Source of the DNA: UBA9926 sp038131595
GTDB taxonomy: Bacteria; Pseudomonadota; Gammaproteobacteria; Pseudomonadales; Azotimanducaceae
Reading direction: 5' to 3'
DNA: 64,000 nucleotides
NCBI GenBank assembly: GCA_038131595.1
Contig: JAYPPR010000008.1
Location: forward strand, 62,001-126,000
Part shown: one piece after another, positions 24,465 to 33,970 of the stretch
Position numbering within the stretch: position 1 is the first letter of the stretch
Layout of the letters: the number at the start of each line of letters is the position of its first letter
The notes under the pieces: model-generated
Database searches by the model: none
Told to the model about the DNA's origin: nothing
Seen by the model: the letters and a program-made list of their open reading frames with translations, nothing else
Translations under genes and position numbers: made by a program

Positions 24465-26198
24465 ATGCCACGGACTTCTAGACCGCAGTCTTACTACGAC
24501 GACATTAAGACCAAGTTCAAGGAAGAGCGCGACAAGCGCCTTACCTATCGTCCCCCTGGTACCACACAGTACACGTCTGAGCTCACGGGCGAGCTCGAGA
24601 AATATTCAACGGATCCCTGGCGGAAGGAAGCCCCCGATCGCGAACCAATCAACGATCAAGTTGAGGTCCTATTTATCGGGGGAGGCTTTTCCGCGCTACT
24701 CACGTCTGGCCGCCTGCACGAGCGCGGCATCGAGAATATCCGCATTGTTGAGCGGGGCTCCGATGTGGGCGGTACCTGGTATTGGAATCGCTACCCAGGT
24801 GCGGCGTGTGATGTGGTGAGCTACGACTACCTGCCACTACTCGATGAAATGGACTACGTCCCTGTCAATCATTACTCCCGTGGACCCGAAATTTTCGGCC
24901 ACTGTCAGGCGATTGCGCGCAAGTACAACCTGTATGACCTGGCGGTGTTTAGCACCACCGTGACGGAAACCGTCTGGAATGAGGAAGAGCAACTGTGGCA
25001 CGTCAAAACTGATCGAGGGGATGATATGCGTGCGCGGTTTGTCATTTGCGCTAATGGCACTTTGGCAAAGCCGAAGCTCTCGCTGATTGACGGTATGAAC
25101 ACATTTAAAGGGCATGCCTTTCATTCCTCTCGTTGGGATTATGAGTACACAGGTGAGCATCTCGAAAACCTGAAAGACAAACGGGTTGGCATCATCGGCA
25201 CCGGTGCCAGCGCCGTGCAAATCGTGCCTGAACTCGGCAAAACCGCGAAATCGCTCACCGTTTTCCAGCGAACACCGTCATCGATTGACGTGCGCGATGA
25301 CTGGCCGACAGATCCAAACTGGGCTCGACGGTTGCAACCGGGCTGGCAGGCAAAGCGACGCGAGAAAACCTTGGCGGCGGTTGAGATGTCGCCAGAAAAA
25401 CGCGCCGAACTGGACGCCCTGACCCCGGAAGAAAAGGTACGGCGGCAGGAAAATTCCAACATCAATCACATGATGAGGATCCACAAACGGATCGACGAAA
25501 TCGTGGAGGATAAAGCGACTGCTGAAGCCTTGAAGCCGTGGTACATGTTTATGTGCAAGCGCCCGTGCTTTCACAATGAATATCTGCCCACCTTTAACCT
25601 ACCCAATGTGACGCTCGTCGATACCAAAGGCAAAGGGATTACTGAGATCGGCGAGCGCGGCCCAATCTTCGATGGGGTGGAGCATGAGCTGGATTTGCTC
25701 GTTTACGCGACGGGCTTTGAAGTGCAACTCACGGGGATCTACAACAGCATCGTCGGCGCCGGTGGACAGAACCTTCAAGACAAATATGCGGATGGCATTC
25801 GTACCCTACTAGGTATCCACACGGCAGGGTTCCCCAATCTTTTTATCATGGGTGGTTACCAGGCATCGTTTCAATTCAACCTCACCGACATGCTGCAAAC
25901 CCAAGGCGATCACATCGCAGCCTGTATTGACCACGTTCGTACTCACGGCTATCAAACGATTGATGCCACCGAGGACGCTGAGTCATGGTGGGTGCAAGAA
26001 GTGATTAATCATCGAGGCAAGACCAGTCGCTCAGAAGACTGCACCCCGGGCTACTACAACTTTGAGGGCGCTGAGAATCGACGCCAGGATGGTAACTACA
26101 ATGGTGGGTTTAGGAAGTATTTCCAGCATCAAGGGGAAGTGAGGTCCGACATGGCGCATTACTTCCATCTCGGTAAAGCAAAAGGCGAGGCGTCATGA
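24465..26198 (+). CDS. Flavin-dependent Baeyer-Villiger-type monooxygenase
   Basis: 577 residues, with AGGGGG ahead of the ATG. An FAD Rossmann motif FIGGGFSALLTSGRL is near 68-82, ending in the ERGSDVGGTWYWNRYPGAACD block. Residues 214-225 read FKGHAFHSSRWD, the BVMO fingerprint FxGxxxHxxxW, then the NADPH motif GIIGTGASAVQ. A C-terminal YATGFE completes the pattern. Such enzymes insert oxygen next to a ketone to give an ester or lactone. The C-end (NRRQDGNYNGGFRKYF) is normal for long type I BVMOs. Its stop overlaps the next start by four bases, coupling it to the CoA-transferase. Confidence 0.9.
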   Translation: MPRTSRPQSYYDDIKTKFKEERDKRLTYRPPGTTQYTSELTGELEKYSTDPWRKEAPDREPINDQVEVLFIGGGFSALLTSGRLHERGIENIRIVERGSDVGGTWYWNRYPGAACDVVSYDYLPLLDEMDYVPVNHYSRGPEIFGHCQAIARKYNLYDLAVFSTTVTETVWNEEEQLWHVKTDRGDDMRARFVICANGTLAKPKLSLIDGMNTFKGHAFHSSRWDYEYTGEHLENLKDKRVGIIGTGASAVQIVPELGKTAKSLTVFQRTPSSIDVRDDWPTDPNWARRLQPGWQAKRREKTLAAVEMSPEKRAELDALTPEEKVRRQENSNINHMMRIHKRIDEIVEDKATAEALKPWYMFMCKRPCFHNEYLPTFNLPNVTLVDTKGKGITEIGERGPIFDGVEHELDLLVYATGFEVQLTGIYNSIVGAGGQNLQDKYADGIRTLLGIHTAGFPNLFIMGGYQASFQFNLTDMLQTQGDHIAACIDHVRTHGYQTIDATEDAESWWVQEVINHRGKTSRSEDCTPGYYNFEGAENRRQDGNYNGGFRKYFQHQGEVRSDMAHYFHLGKAKGEAS

Positions 26199-27350
26199 GT
26201 TACCCGTTAGCAGGGATCAAAGTGTTGGATATGTCGCGGGTCCTAGCAGGGCCGTTCGCGGGTCGTATGCTTTCGGACCTTGGTGCTGATGTCGTCAAAC
26301 TCGAACCTCCAGAGGGAGACGTTACTCGGCTGTGGGGACTAAAGATTGGTGGTGTCGCCGGCTACTACAATCAGCAAAATGCGGGCAAGCGAAACATATC
26401 CATTGATCTCCGTAAGCCGGAAGGTATTGAGCTAGTAAAGGCCCTCGTGCGTGAGGCCGATGTACTGATCGAGAACTTCAGACCGGACGTCATGGGTCGT
26501 CTTGGATTGGACTACGACACCCTGGCGGCCATCAAATCCCCGTCTATTGATGTTATCGATCTGTGGGTTTGGCGCTGGAAATCCCGATAGCCGCCGAGCA
26601 GCCTACGCCCCCATTGTGCATGCCGAAATTGGGTTGGTTTCGCGGCAAGCGGAGATCAGCAATGCCTATCCCGCTGAGCTCGCGCTATCTGTCGCTGATA
26701 CTAACGCTGGGTTGCATGGTCTCGTGGGCTTATTGGCTGCGCTGTACGCCAGGGAATCCACAGGCAAGGGGGATCATTTGGAAATCGCGATGGTCGACGC
26801 CAGCGTCGTCACCAATGACGGCATGGGCTATGTTCTTGACGGCGTTCGCCAAGTGATTGCCAACGAAGTTCACTCGACAGCCGGCGGACCATTAATGATC
26901 GCCGGTGATTTTCGCTTCATCTGGAAGCAACTCACCCGACACTTTGATGTGACAGATGGCCTCCCCGAGGGCGATGACATCCCGCTACCACAAAAAATTG
27001 AGGCTAGACGGGCAGCCGCTCACACATTTTTCAACGAGACCTGCCGTACCCGTGAAGCGGTTATCGCTGCGCTAGACAAGATGAATATTGCCTGGGGCGA
27101 TGTAAGGCCCCGTGAGGAAATTGGTGAACTGGCTTCAGTCCAAGCGCGGGGCACCATTGCGCAGGTTGATGACCGAGCCGGATCAACCAGGCCGATTCCG
27201 CAATCCCCTTATCGATTCCGCCACAATGAGGCCAATGTGCGAGGCGGCGCACCGCATCTCGGCGAGCACAACGAGGCCGTATTCTCAGACTGGTTAGATT
27301 GGGGTGCGGACGACTTAGCACCCTATCGCGACGCATTGGTGACGCCATGA
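26195..27350 (+). pseudogene. CaiB/BaiF class III CoA-transferase, interrupted by one frameshift
   Basis: The N-part (26195-26590) has the family start LAGIKVLDMSRVLAGPFAGR, the GADVVKLEPPEGD loop with a nearby aspartate region and QNAGKRNISIDLRKPEG. The remainder is in the +1-shifted frame (ending 27350) with NPRLLMLSICGFG, AYAPIVHAE and the C-terminal APHLGEHNEAVF. A surplus A in AAA at 26534-26536 accounts for the break; without it the protein has about 384 residues, a normal length. It would move CoA between acids in the BVMO pathway. Start overlaps BVMO by four bases and the stop overlaps the next SDR in ATGA. Confidence 0.85.
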
Positions 27351-28186
27351 ACGAATGGACCGAATGGAACGAGCGGGTTGCAGTCATCACGGGCGGCGCC
27401 AGCGGCATTGGTCTTGGCATGGCACGCGCCTTTGGCGCGCGAGGAATGAAGCTAGTCCTTGCCGACCTTGATGAGGCGCTGCTACATGAGGCAAGTGAAG
27501 CATTGCGTGCTAAGGGTATTACCATTGAAACCAAGCTCTGTGATGTCTCGAAAGCGGATGAGATCGACGCGTTAGCAGATCTAGCGCTCAGCAAGTTTGG
27601 TCAGGTGAATGTGGTTTGTAGTAATGCTGGCGTAGGGCTGCCGACATCCGCTAGAAACATGAAACTGAGCGACTGGGAGTGGATTCTCAACGTCGACCTT
27701 TGGGGGCCAATCCACGCGGTCAAGACCTTCCTTCCGATATTGGAGGAGCAAGAGATGGGGCACATCAGTGCCACTTCCTCAGTGGCTGGCTTACTTTCTA
27801 GCCAGATGATGGGCGCTTACAACGTTGCCAAGCATGGTGTGGTTGCGCTGATGCAGTCTGTCGAGCGAGAACTGCGAGCGAAGAAAAGCCATGTGCGCGC
27901 CTCGGTGCTCTGCCCGGGTCCAATCAACACCAATATAAGCCGCCATTCGGTTTCATACCGGCCAGGGGGCGGAAAACCTAAGCGTGATTCCCAAAAAGCC
28001 GGTGATACCGCAAAAAACATCCAAGCGTCCCTTGAGCAAGGCATGCACCCTGATGAGGTCGGTGAATTGGTTGCCGAATCCATTGCGGCAGAAAAATTCT
28101 GGATCTTGACCCACCCTAGGTGGCTGAAACTGGTGCAAAAACAATACGACGCGATGATGGACGATCGATCGTTAATTCGGATTTAG
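27347..28186 (+). CDS. Short-chain dehydrogenase/reductase
   Basis: 279 residues from the ATG at 27347, chosen because it overlaps the CoA-transferase stop in ATGA and precedes WNERVAVITGG. Cofactor loop TGGASGIGLGM, SNAGVGLP and catalytic YNVAKHG are present; the middle ISATSSVAG carries the serine. The long C-terminal tail WILTHPRWLKLVQKQYDAMM is shared in type with the SDR at 23605, so both belong to the same subgroup and may act in one pathway around the BVMO ketone. Confidence 0.88.
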   Translation: MNEWTEWNERVAVITGGASGIGLGMARAFGARGMKLVLADLDEALLHEASEALRAKGITIETKLCDVSKADEIDALADLALSKFGQVNVVCSNAGVGLPTSARNMKLSDWEWILNVDLWGPIHAVKTFLPILEEQEMGHISATSSVAGLLSSQMMGAYNVAKHGVVALMQSVERELRAKKSHVRASVLCPGPINTNISRHSVSYRPGGGKPKRDSQKAGDTAKNIQASLEQGMHPDEVGELVAESIAAEKFWILTHPRWLKLVQKQYDAMMDDRSLIRI

Positions 28187-28290
28187 GCGGGCTACCTCCA
28201 ACACGACCTGGAACAAGAAGCGGCGGCTGACGTTCAAGGCCCTCCATCGATCGGGAAGCACCCGAAGTGCAAGCCTCGCCTGCACTCGCG

Positions 28291-29259
28291 CTACGCTTTC
28301 AAGTGATCGATGATGCGCTGCGCGGCTGACAAGGGAGTGAGCGTCGCTGCCCCGACTTCAGCCTCGATGGCTGATAACCGCGTCGTTAGCGTTGGATGAT
28401 CGGTAATTTGCTGGCGCAACAATTGATCGGTCAATTGCCACATCCACTGCAGGTTCTGTTCTGACCGCATGCTGGCCAGGTGACCTGCCGCCAGTGCCTC
28501 GTCATGAAAGCGCCTCACCATATCCCAGGCCTCAGCAATGCCCGAACGCTCCAAAGCCGAACACGTTCGCACTTCCGGCGACCAAAACCCGCTTTGGGTC
28601 AATAGCGATAGTGCACTCTGGTAGTGGAGCCGCGTCTTATTCGCCAGATTTTCGCTCTCACCATCCGCCTTGTTGATGAGGATCGCATCCGCCAACTCTA
28701 AAATGCCTTTTTTAATCCCCTGAAGTTCATCACCGCCCCCAGGTAAGAGCAGGATCAAGAAAAAATCGACCATGCTCCCGACTTGATGCTCTGACTGACC
28801 AACGCCTACGGTCTCAACCACCACCACGTCAAATCCAGCCGCTTCACACAGCAACATCGATTCACGGGTTTTTAGCGCGACCCCGCCCAATGCTTTGCCC
28901 GCTGGGGAAGGCCTGATGAACGCATTCGTCTCGCGAGACAACTGCTCCATTCTCGTTTTGTCACCAAGAATCGAACCGCCTGCAACTGGAGAGCTGGGGT
29001 CGACTGCCAATACGGCGACCTTTTTACCGTCGCCGATCACCGTCTGACCAAAGGACTCGATGAACGTCGACTTACCAACCCCCGGAACCCCGGTGATACC
29101 GATTCGAATACTGTTCCCGGTATGTGGCAATAATTCGTTCAGTAGATCTTGGCTCGCCTTGCGATCTTGCGGGCGGGCACTCTCGACCAACGTAATCGCC
29201 TTCGCAAGCGCTCTACGATCACCAGAGAGAATCGCTTCAGCTGACGGCGTTGACGGCAT
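28291..29259 (-). CDS. meaB: MeaB/ArgK-type GTPase for methylmalonyl-CoA mutase
   Basis: 322 residues from the ATG at 29259; an in-frame ATG at 29304 lies deep in the mutase gene. The P-loop GVPGVGKST is near residue 57-65, followed by VAVLAVDPSSPVAGGSILGD and the FDVVVVETVGVGQSEHQV switch region, and ADAILINKADGE (NKxD). MeaB loads cobalamin into methylmalonyl-CoA mutase and protects it. The gene overlaps the 3' end of mutB by 23 bases on the same strand, the usual arrangement. Confidence 0.92.
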   Translation of the reverse strand: MPSTPSAEAILSGDRRALAKAITLVESARPQDRKASQDLLNELLPHTGNSIRIGITGVPGVGKSTFIESFGQTVIGDGKKVAVLAVDPSSPVAGGSILGDKTRMEQLSRETNAFIRPSPAGKALGGVALKTRESMLLCEAAGFDVVVVETVGVGQSEHQVGSMVDFFLILLLPGGGDELQGIKKGILELADAILINKADGESENLANKTRLHYQSALSLLTQSGFWSPEVRTCSALERSGIAEAWDMVRRFHDEALAAGHLASMRSEQNLQWMWQLTDQLLRQQITDHPTLTTRLSAIEAEVGAATLTPLSAAQRIIDHLKA

Positions 29260-31385
29260 CGAGCACTCGCCTCGCAGCATCAGGAATGGGGGTACCGGGG
29301 CCAAAAATTAGCTTAACGCCCGCGTCATAGAGGTACTGATAGTCCTGCTGCGGGATCACACCACCGGCAATAACGATAATGTCATCAGCGCCCTCGGCCT
29401 TCAGCGCCTCAATCAGCTGGGGAACCAGTGTCTTATGGCCAGCCGCCAGACTGGAGGCACCAACGATGTGGACATCGTTTTCTACGGCCTGCCTTGCCAC
29501 CTCCTCGGGTGTCGCAAACATCGGCGATAAATCAACGTCAAAACCCACATCGGCAAAGGCAGTAGCGACGACCTTGGATCCACGGTCGTGCCCGTCTTGT
29601 CCCATTTTCGCGACCAGCAGACGCGGTCTTCGACCGTGTTGTTCAACAAAGCTGTCTATGTCCATTGCAATTTGTTTCCAGCTTTCGTCTTGTTCGTATG
29701 CTGAACCATAAACCCCTGAAACCGTCTGTGCACTGGCTACAAACCGCCCAAAGCATTGCTCTAAGCGCATCTGAAATCTCACCGACGGTTGCTCTATGCC
29801 GGGTTGCCTCAACGGCTAGTGCTAGAAGGTTACCCTCCTCTGTCTCTGCCGCTGCCGTCAAAGCGGCGAGGCTCGCCTGGACCTTTGCTTCATCTCGGGA
29901 AGCGCGAACCGAATGAAGCCGTGCGATTTGCGACTCGCGCACCGCATCGTTATCGACTTCAAGGATATCAACCTCGTCCTGCTCGTCGATCCGGTATTTG
30001 TTGACCCCGACAATGACGTCTTCACCGCGGTCAATGCGCGCTTGCTTTTTAGCCGCGGCCTCTTCAATTCTGAGTTTTGGCAGGCCGGTTTCAATCGCTT
30101 TCGCCATGCCTCCGGCTGCTTCCACTTCAGCGATTAACTCCCTTGCTTTTTCTGCAATGTCGTTAGTGAGCGATTCCATCATGTAGGAGCCGCCCCATGG
30201 ATCAACAACCTGGCCAATCCCGGTCTCTTCCTGCAGGACGAGCTGCGTATTTCGAGCGATCCTTGCTGCAAAGTCGGACGGCAGCGCGATGGCTTCATCC
30301 AGCGCATTGGTATGCAGCGACTGTGTTCCGCCAAAGACAGCCGCCATCGCTTCAATCGTAGTGCGGACGATATTGTTGTAAGGGTCCTGCTCCGTCAGCG
30401 ACCAACCACTTGTCTGACAATGGGTTCTCAGCATGCTGCTCTTTGGATTGGTGGGCTCGAATTCGCCCACAATTTCTGCCCACAAAAGCCGCGCGGCTCG
30501 CATCTTGGCAATCTCCATGTAGAAGTTCATGCCAATACCCCAGAAAAAAGACAGCCTGGGGGCGAAATCATCAATACCGAGTCCAGCTTTTATGGCAGTC
30601 CTGATGTATTCCTTACCATCCGCCAGGGTGTAGGCAAGTTCGAGCGCGGCATTCGCGCCAGCCTCTTGCATGTGATAGCCAGAAATCGAAATGGTATTGA
30701 AACGCGGCATATTGCTCGAGCAAAACGCAATGATGTCGCCGATGATCCGAATACTCGGGGTCGGTGGATAAATATAGGTATTGCGCACCATGAATTCTTT
30801 CAGAATGTCGTTCTGAATCGTTCCCGCAAGCGCCTCAGTCGATACGCCCTGCTCCTCCGCAGCGACGATATAACCCGCAAGTACGGGCAGCACAGCGCCG
30901 TTCATGGTCATCGACACCGACACTTTATCGAGCGGAATGCCATCGAAGAGAATTTTCATGTCCTCAACCGAATCGATAGCAACCCCTGCTTTTCCAACAT
31001 CGCCAGTGACTCGCGGGTGATCAGAGTCGTAGCCACGATGTGTCGCTAAATCAAACGCTACCGATATCCCCTGCCCGCCTGCTGCCAACGCTTTGCGATA
31101 AAACGCGTTGGATTCCTCCGCAGTAGAGAAGCCCGCGTATTGTCGGATGGTCCAAGGTCGTCCGGCGTACATCGTCGCTTGCGGGCCTCTGATATAGGGG
31201 CTCATACCGGGCATCGTATTCGTGTAGGGCAAGGCCTCGGTATCCTCGGCTGTATAGAGCATTTTCAGCGGGATATCCTCGGGCGTTAACCAAGTGAATT
31301 CATCGGGCGTGAGCCCCTTGCTCTGCTTCTCTACTAAGCTCGCCCAGGCACCGGGATTCGAAGTTTTAGGATCGTAAATACTCAT
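29237..31385 (-). pseudogene. mutB: Methylmalonyl-CoA mutase large subunit, interrupted by one frameshift
   Basis: The catalytic barrel is coded at 29643-31385 (MSIYDPKTSNPGAW start; YAGRPWTIRQYAGFSTAEE; SVSMTMNGAVLP; FGGTQSLHTNALDEA). The cobalamin domain follows in another frame to 29237 with KMGQDGHDRGSKVVA (DxHxxG) and GASSLAAGHKTLVPQL. A surplus base near 29762-29765 (GCGCTTAGAGC, coding strand) splits GEISDAL from EQCFGRF. Joined, the protein has about 715 residues, the normal single-chain size. It converts methylmalonyl-CoA to succinyl-CoA after propionyl-CoA carboxylation. A 23-base overlap with meaB supports cotranscription. Confidence 0.92.
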
Positions 31386-31527
31386 ACAATTAAGCCTCAC
31401 CGGACTGCGACGACTTGATCGGGATTGCCGTCCCAGCGTTCAGGATAGATATTAAAAGGCGGTTGTACCCCGTGCACCTAGGGTAGGCGCGCTGCCACTC
31501 AACACGCAACCCTCAACCACGCACTCA

Positions 31528-31587
31528 TCTATTCGTTTATCTATTCGTTTGTCTATGCGTTCTTCGTTGCGTTTATCTCTGCGTTTG
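31528..31587. repeat. Five tandem copies of a 12-bp unit
   Basis: Units are TCTATTCGTTTA, TCTATTCGTTTG, TCTATGCGTTCT, TCGTTGCGTTTA and TCTCTGCGTTTG. The period is exactly 12 bases and the common core is TNTNTNCGTTTR. The array begins about 140 bases upstream of the mutB start. Confidence 0.8.
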
Positions 31588-31672
31588 TGCATTGATCCAC
31601 GCGTCGCGCCCCGCAAAGTTAGCGACCTTCTCGCTGGAGACGCGAGTGTTATTTCTTTTAACTATTATCACC

Positions 31673-31810
31673 CGCACCTATTACCAGCGCCATTTATTAC
31701 TAGCACCGTTTTCTAAAGAGCGCCTTTTTTAACGAGCGACTTTTTCAACAAACCACTTTTTCAAAAGCCACTTTCATAAAGCCAATTTTTGACAACCCGA
31801 CTTTGCACTG
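31673..31810. repeat. Degenerate 14-17 bp repeats (CnnCTTTTTnAAnnnC type)
   Basis: Successive units such as CGACTTTTTCAACAAAC, CACTTTTTCAAAAGC, CACTTTCATAAAGC and CAATTTTTGACAACC share a cytosine pair, a T-run and an A-rich end, with variable length. About eight units can be counted, the earlier ones less alike. Probably the remains of an expanded simple repeat. Confidence 0.5.
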
Positions 31811-32210
31811 CTTTTTTAGTTCTCTCTCGCTATGCTGTGGACGCAATGATTGCGCATGCCTTGGCAGTAACAGAGAACCCTGGTGGCTTGCAGCCTTCAA
31901 GTGCACTAGGAGCGATGGAAGATATCATGATTGGCGACTTTCTCTAAAAGTCTGACTCTTAAAGTCTGCCCCTGCGCCCGCACGACACCCCATTCAAGCT
32001 GGCAAATCAAATGCATACGAGTCATTCATACGCTTGCACAAATACCAACATCCCATTCCAGTCGCTATAGACGCCCTCGCAGAGCAGCGAGTCGTTAAAG
32101 TGACTGCAAGCGCACCGACAAAATTTGTGAAAGCGCACCCCACTTTGCGGCCTGCAGCACTCGGTGTAGACTCTACGACCCACTAAATATATCGCGCTCG
32201 GAGATCATCC

Positions 32211-33632
32211 ATGTCAGACAGTGCCAACGCTCAAAGCCTCACGCCCGCAGAAGAAATTGCCGCGCTCATCAAGCGGTCTCGCGCGGCGCAGCAGCAGATC
32301 GAACACTACACCCAAGAACAAGTTGATGATCTGATTCGCGCGATGGTTTGGGCGGTCGCCAAGCCTGGCGTCGCCGAAGAGATTGCGCAGTTCACGGTTG
32401 ATGAGACTCAACTTGGAAACTACGACGGGAAGTTCCTTAAGATCCAGCGCAAGACGCGAGCAACATTAATGGACATCATTGACGATAAGTCCGTTGGCAT
32501 CTTGGAAGAAGACCCTGAGCGCAACATCGTAAAGATCGCGAAGCCCATGGGTGTGATCGGTGCCCTTGCACCTTCTACTAATCCCGAAGCAACGCCAGTG
32601 ATTAAGGCCATTCACGCCGTCAAAGGCAGGAATTCCATCATCGTCGCACCGCACCCTAGAGCGAAGCTCACCAATAAAAAGATCTGTGATCTGATGCGTG
32701 ACGCCATCGAAAAAATGGGTGCACCAGCGGACCTAGTCATCGCGATTGAAATCCCTAGCCTTGAGACAACCAATGAGTTGATGCAGCAATGCGATCGCGT
32801 GCTAGCGACAGGGGGTGGCGCCATGGTCACAGCAGCATACTCGAGCGGAACGCCTGCATTGGGCGTTGGTGTTGGCAACGCAGTCATCACGGTGGACGAC
32901 ACGGCCGACCTCGATGATGCTGCGACCAAGATTCACATGTCTAAAACCCTCGATCTCGCGGCATCCTGCTCGTCTGATAACTCCGTTATTCTCGTTGATA
33001 GCATCTATGAGCCAATGCTTGAGCGGTTGAAAGCAAAAGGCGGCTACTTGTGTAATGCCGAGGAGAAAGAAAAGCTTCGCAACACGATCTGGGATGATGA
33101 GGGCCACCTAAACACGGCTATTGTTGCCCAACCCGCGCAGAAGATTGCCTCCATGGCGGGGCTCGACGTTCCCGAAACCACCGAGTTTTATATCGTCATT
33201 GAAGAAGGTTGGGGCAAAGACTTCCCTTTCTCTGGCGAAAAACTCTCCGTCGTCATGGCGCTTTATCGCGCAAGCGACATTGATCATGCCATTGAGCTGA
33301 CCAATAACATTCAAAGCTATCAGGGACAGGGCCACTCTTGCGGCATCTACTCCAATAGTGATGAGAACATCATGAAACTCGCGGATGCTACCAGGACATC
33401 GCGCGTTATGGTGAATCAGCCTCAAGCCGCGTCCAATAGCGGCAATCTTTGGAATGGTATGCGTCAGACCTTCTCCTTGGGCTGTGGCTCGTGGGGAGGC
33501 AATGGTACCAACAACAACATCTCTTGGCGGGATCTCATCAATGAAACGTGGATCTCGAAGCCCTTAGTTCAACCCAAAGAACTGGCTTCAGATGAGGTTC
33601 TCTTCGGCGATGTGATGAAAAAGCTGGGCTAA
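32211..33632 (+). CDS. CoA-acylating aldehyde dehydrogenase (SauS/EutE-like)
   Basis: 473 residues of the aldehyde dehydrogenase fold, acylating branch: the start has AAQQQIEHYTQEQVDDLI, then AKPMGVIGALAPSTNPEATP, and the nucleophile C253 in LAASCSSDNSVIL. The cofactor-binding ATGGGAMVTAAYSSGTPALGVG is typical of acetaldehyde and sulfoacetaldehyde dehydrogenases that form acyl-CoA. It would convert an aldehyde to its CoA thioester with NAD(P). No sulfonate genes lie nearby, so sulfoacetaldehyde is only one possibility. GGAG precedes the ATG. It is followed by a strong hairpin, so it is monocistronic. Confidence 0.85.
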   Translation: MSDSANAQSLTPAEEIAALIKRSRAAQQQIEHYTQEQVDDLIRAMVWAVAKPGVAEEIAQFTVDETQLGNYDGKFLKIQRKTRATLMDIIDDKSVGILEEDPERNIVKIAKPMGVIGALAPSTNPEATPVIKAIHAVKGRNSIIVAPHPRAKLTNKKICDLMRDAIEKMGAPADLVIAIEIPSLETTNELMQQCDRVLATGGGAMVTAAYSSGTPALGVGVGNAVITVDDTADLDDAATKIHMSKTLDLAASCSSDNSVILVDSIYEPMLERLKAKGGYLCNAEEKEKLRNTIWDDEGHLNTAIVAQPAQKIASMAGLDVPETTEFYIVIEEGWGKDFPFSGEKLSVVMALYRASDIDHAIELTNNIQSYQGQGHSCGIYSNSDENIMKLADATRTSRVMVNQPQAASNSGNLWNGMRQTFSLGCGSWGGNGTNNNISWRDLINETWISKPLVQPKELASDEVLFGDVMKKLG

Positions 33633-33642
33633 TTGTGTCTTG

Positions 33643-33666
33643 AAGGCGCCCTACTTTGGGCGCCTT
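33643..33666 (+). terminator. GC-rich hairpin after the aldehyde dehydrogenase gene
   Basis: AAGGCGCCC and GGGCGCCTT form a perfect nine-base stem around a TACTTT loop, starting 10 bases after the stop codon. There is no T-run after it, so it may be a mRNA-stabilising or weak terminator hairpin. Confidence 0.6.
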
Positions 33667-33970
33667 GACCGCTCCCTAGGCCTAGCCAGTACGTCAAGGC
33701 TTCTTTACTCACTAACCCACGCAGAGCGCTAAGCGGGCTCCGGCGACAAAAGTCCTACGAGACTCCTCTCTATGGACCATTGTTACCGACTAGCTCCACA
33801 TCATCTAACCCCGCCTTAACGCTTTGACCTCCCTCAATTCTTGGCTCGCACGTGGCGTTCACGGGCTGCCGCGTTAAACAGCATGCCGACACTTCTCACG
33901 GCAAGCCATTGTTTCGATTCAAAGCACGCCTTTACACTCACCACTCGATAGTCGGTCTATTGATCAATCA
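33667..33970. other. 304-bp intergenic region, nothing recognised
   Basis: Between the hairpin and the MFS gene. Contains an ATTGATCAAT palindrome 13 bases before the MFS start, possibly part of its promoter. No gene, RNA or repeat is visible. Confidence 0.4.

Larger units (their letters stand above)
31386..32210. other. 825-bp intergenic region with tandem repeats
   Basis: Divergent promoter region for mutB (minus) and the acylating aldehyde dehydrogenase (plus). It holds a five-copy 12-bp array at 31528-31587 and a long row of degenerate C-T-run-A units at 31673-31810 (both listed). CGGAGATCATCC before 32211 is the ribosome-binding site of the right-hand gene. No further gene is visible. 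Confidence 0.6.

Noticed and set aside
30312..31049. 245-codon open frame on the plus strand
   Set aside because: It lies wholly antisense to the conserved mutB barrel and its translation has no recognisable motif; a shadow of codon bias.
31528..31810. CRISPR array
   Set aside because: Repeats are 12 or 14-17 bp, contiguous without spacers and poorly conserved; no cas gene is near.
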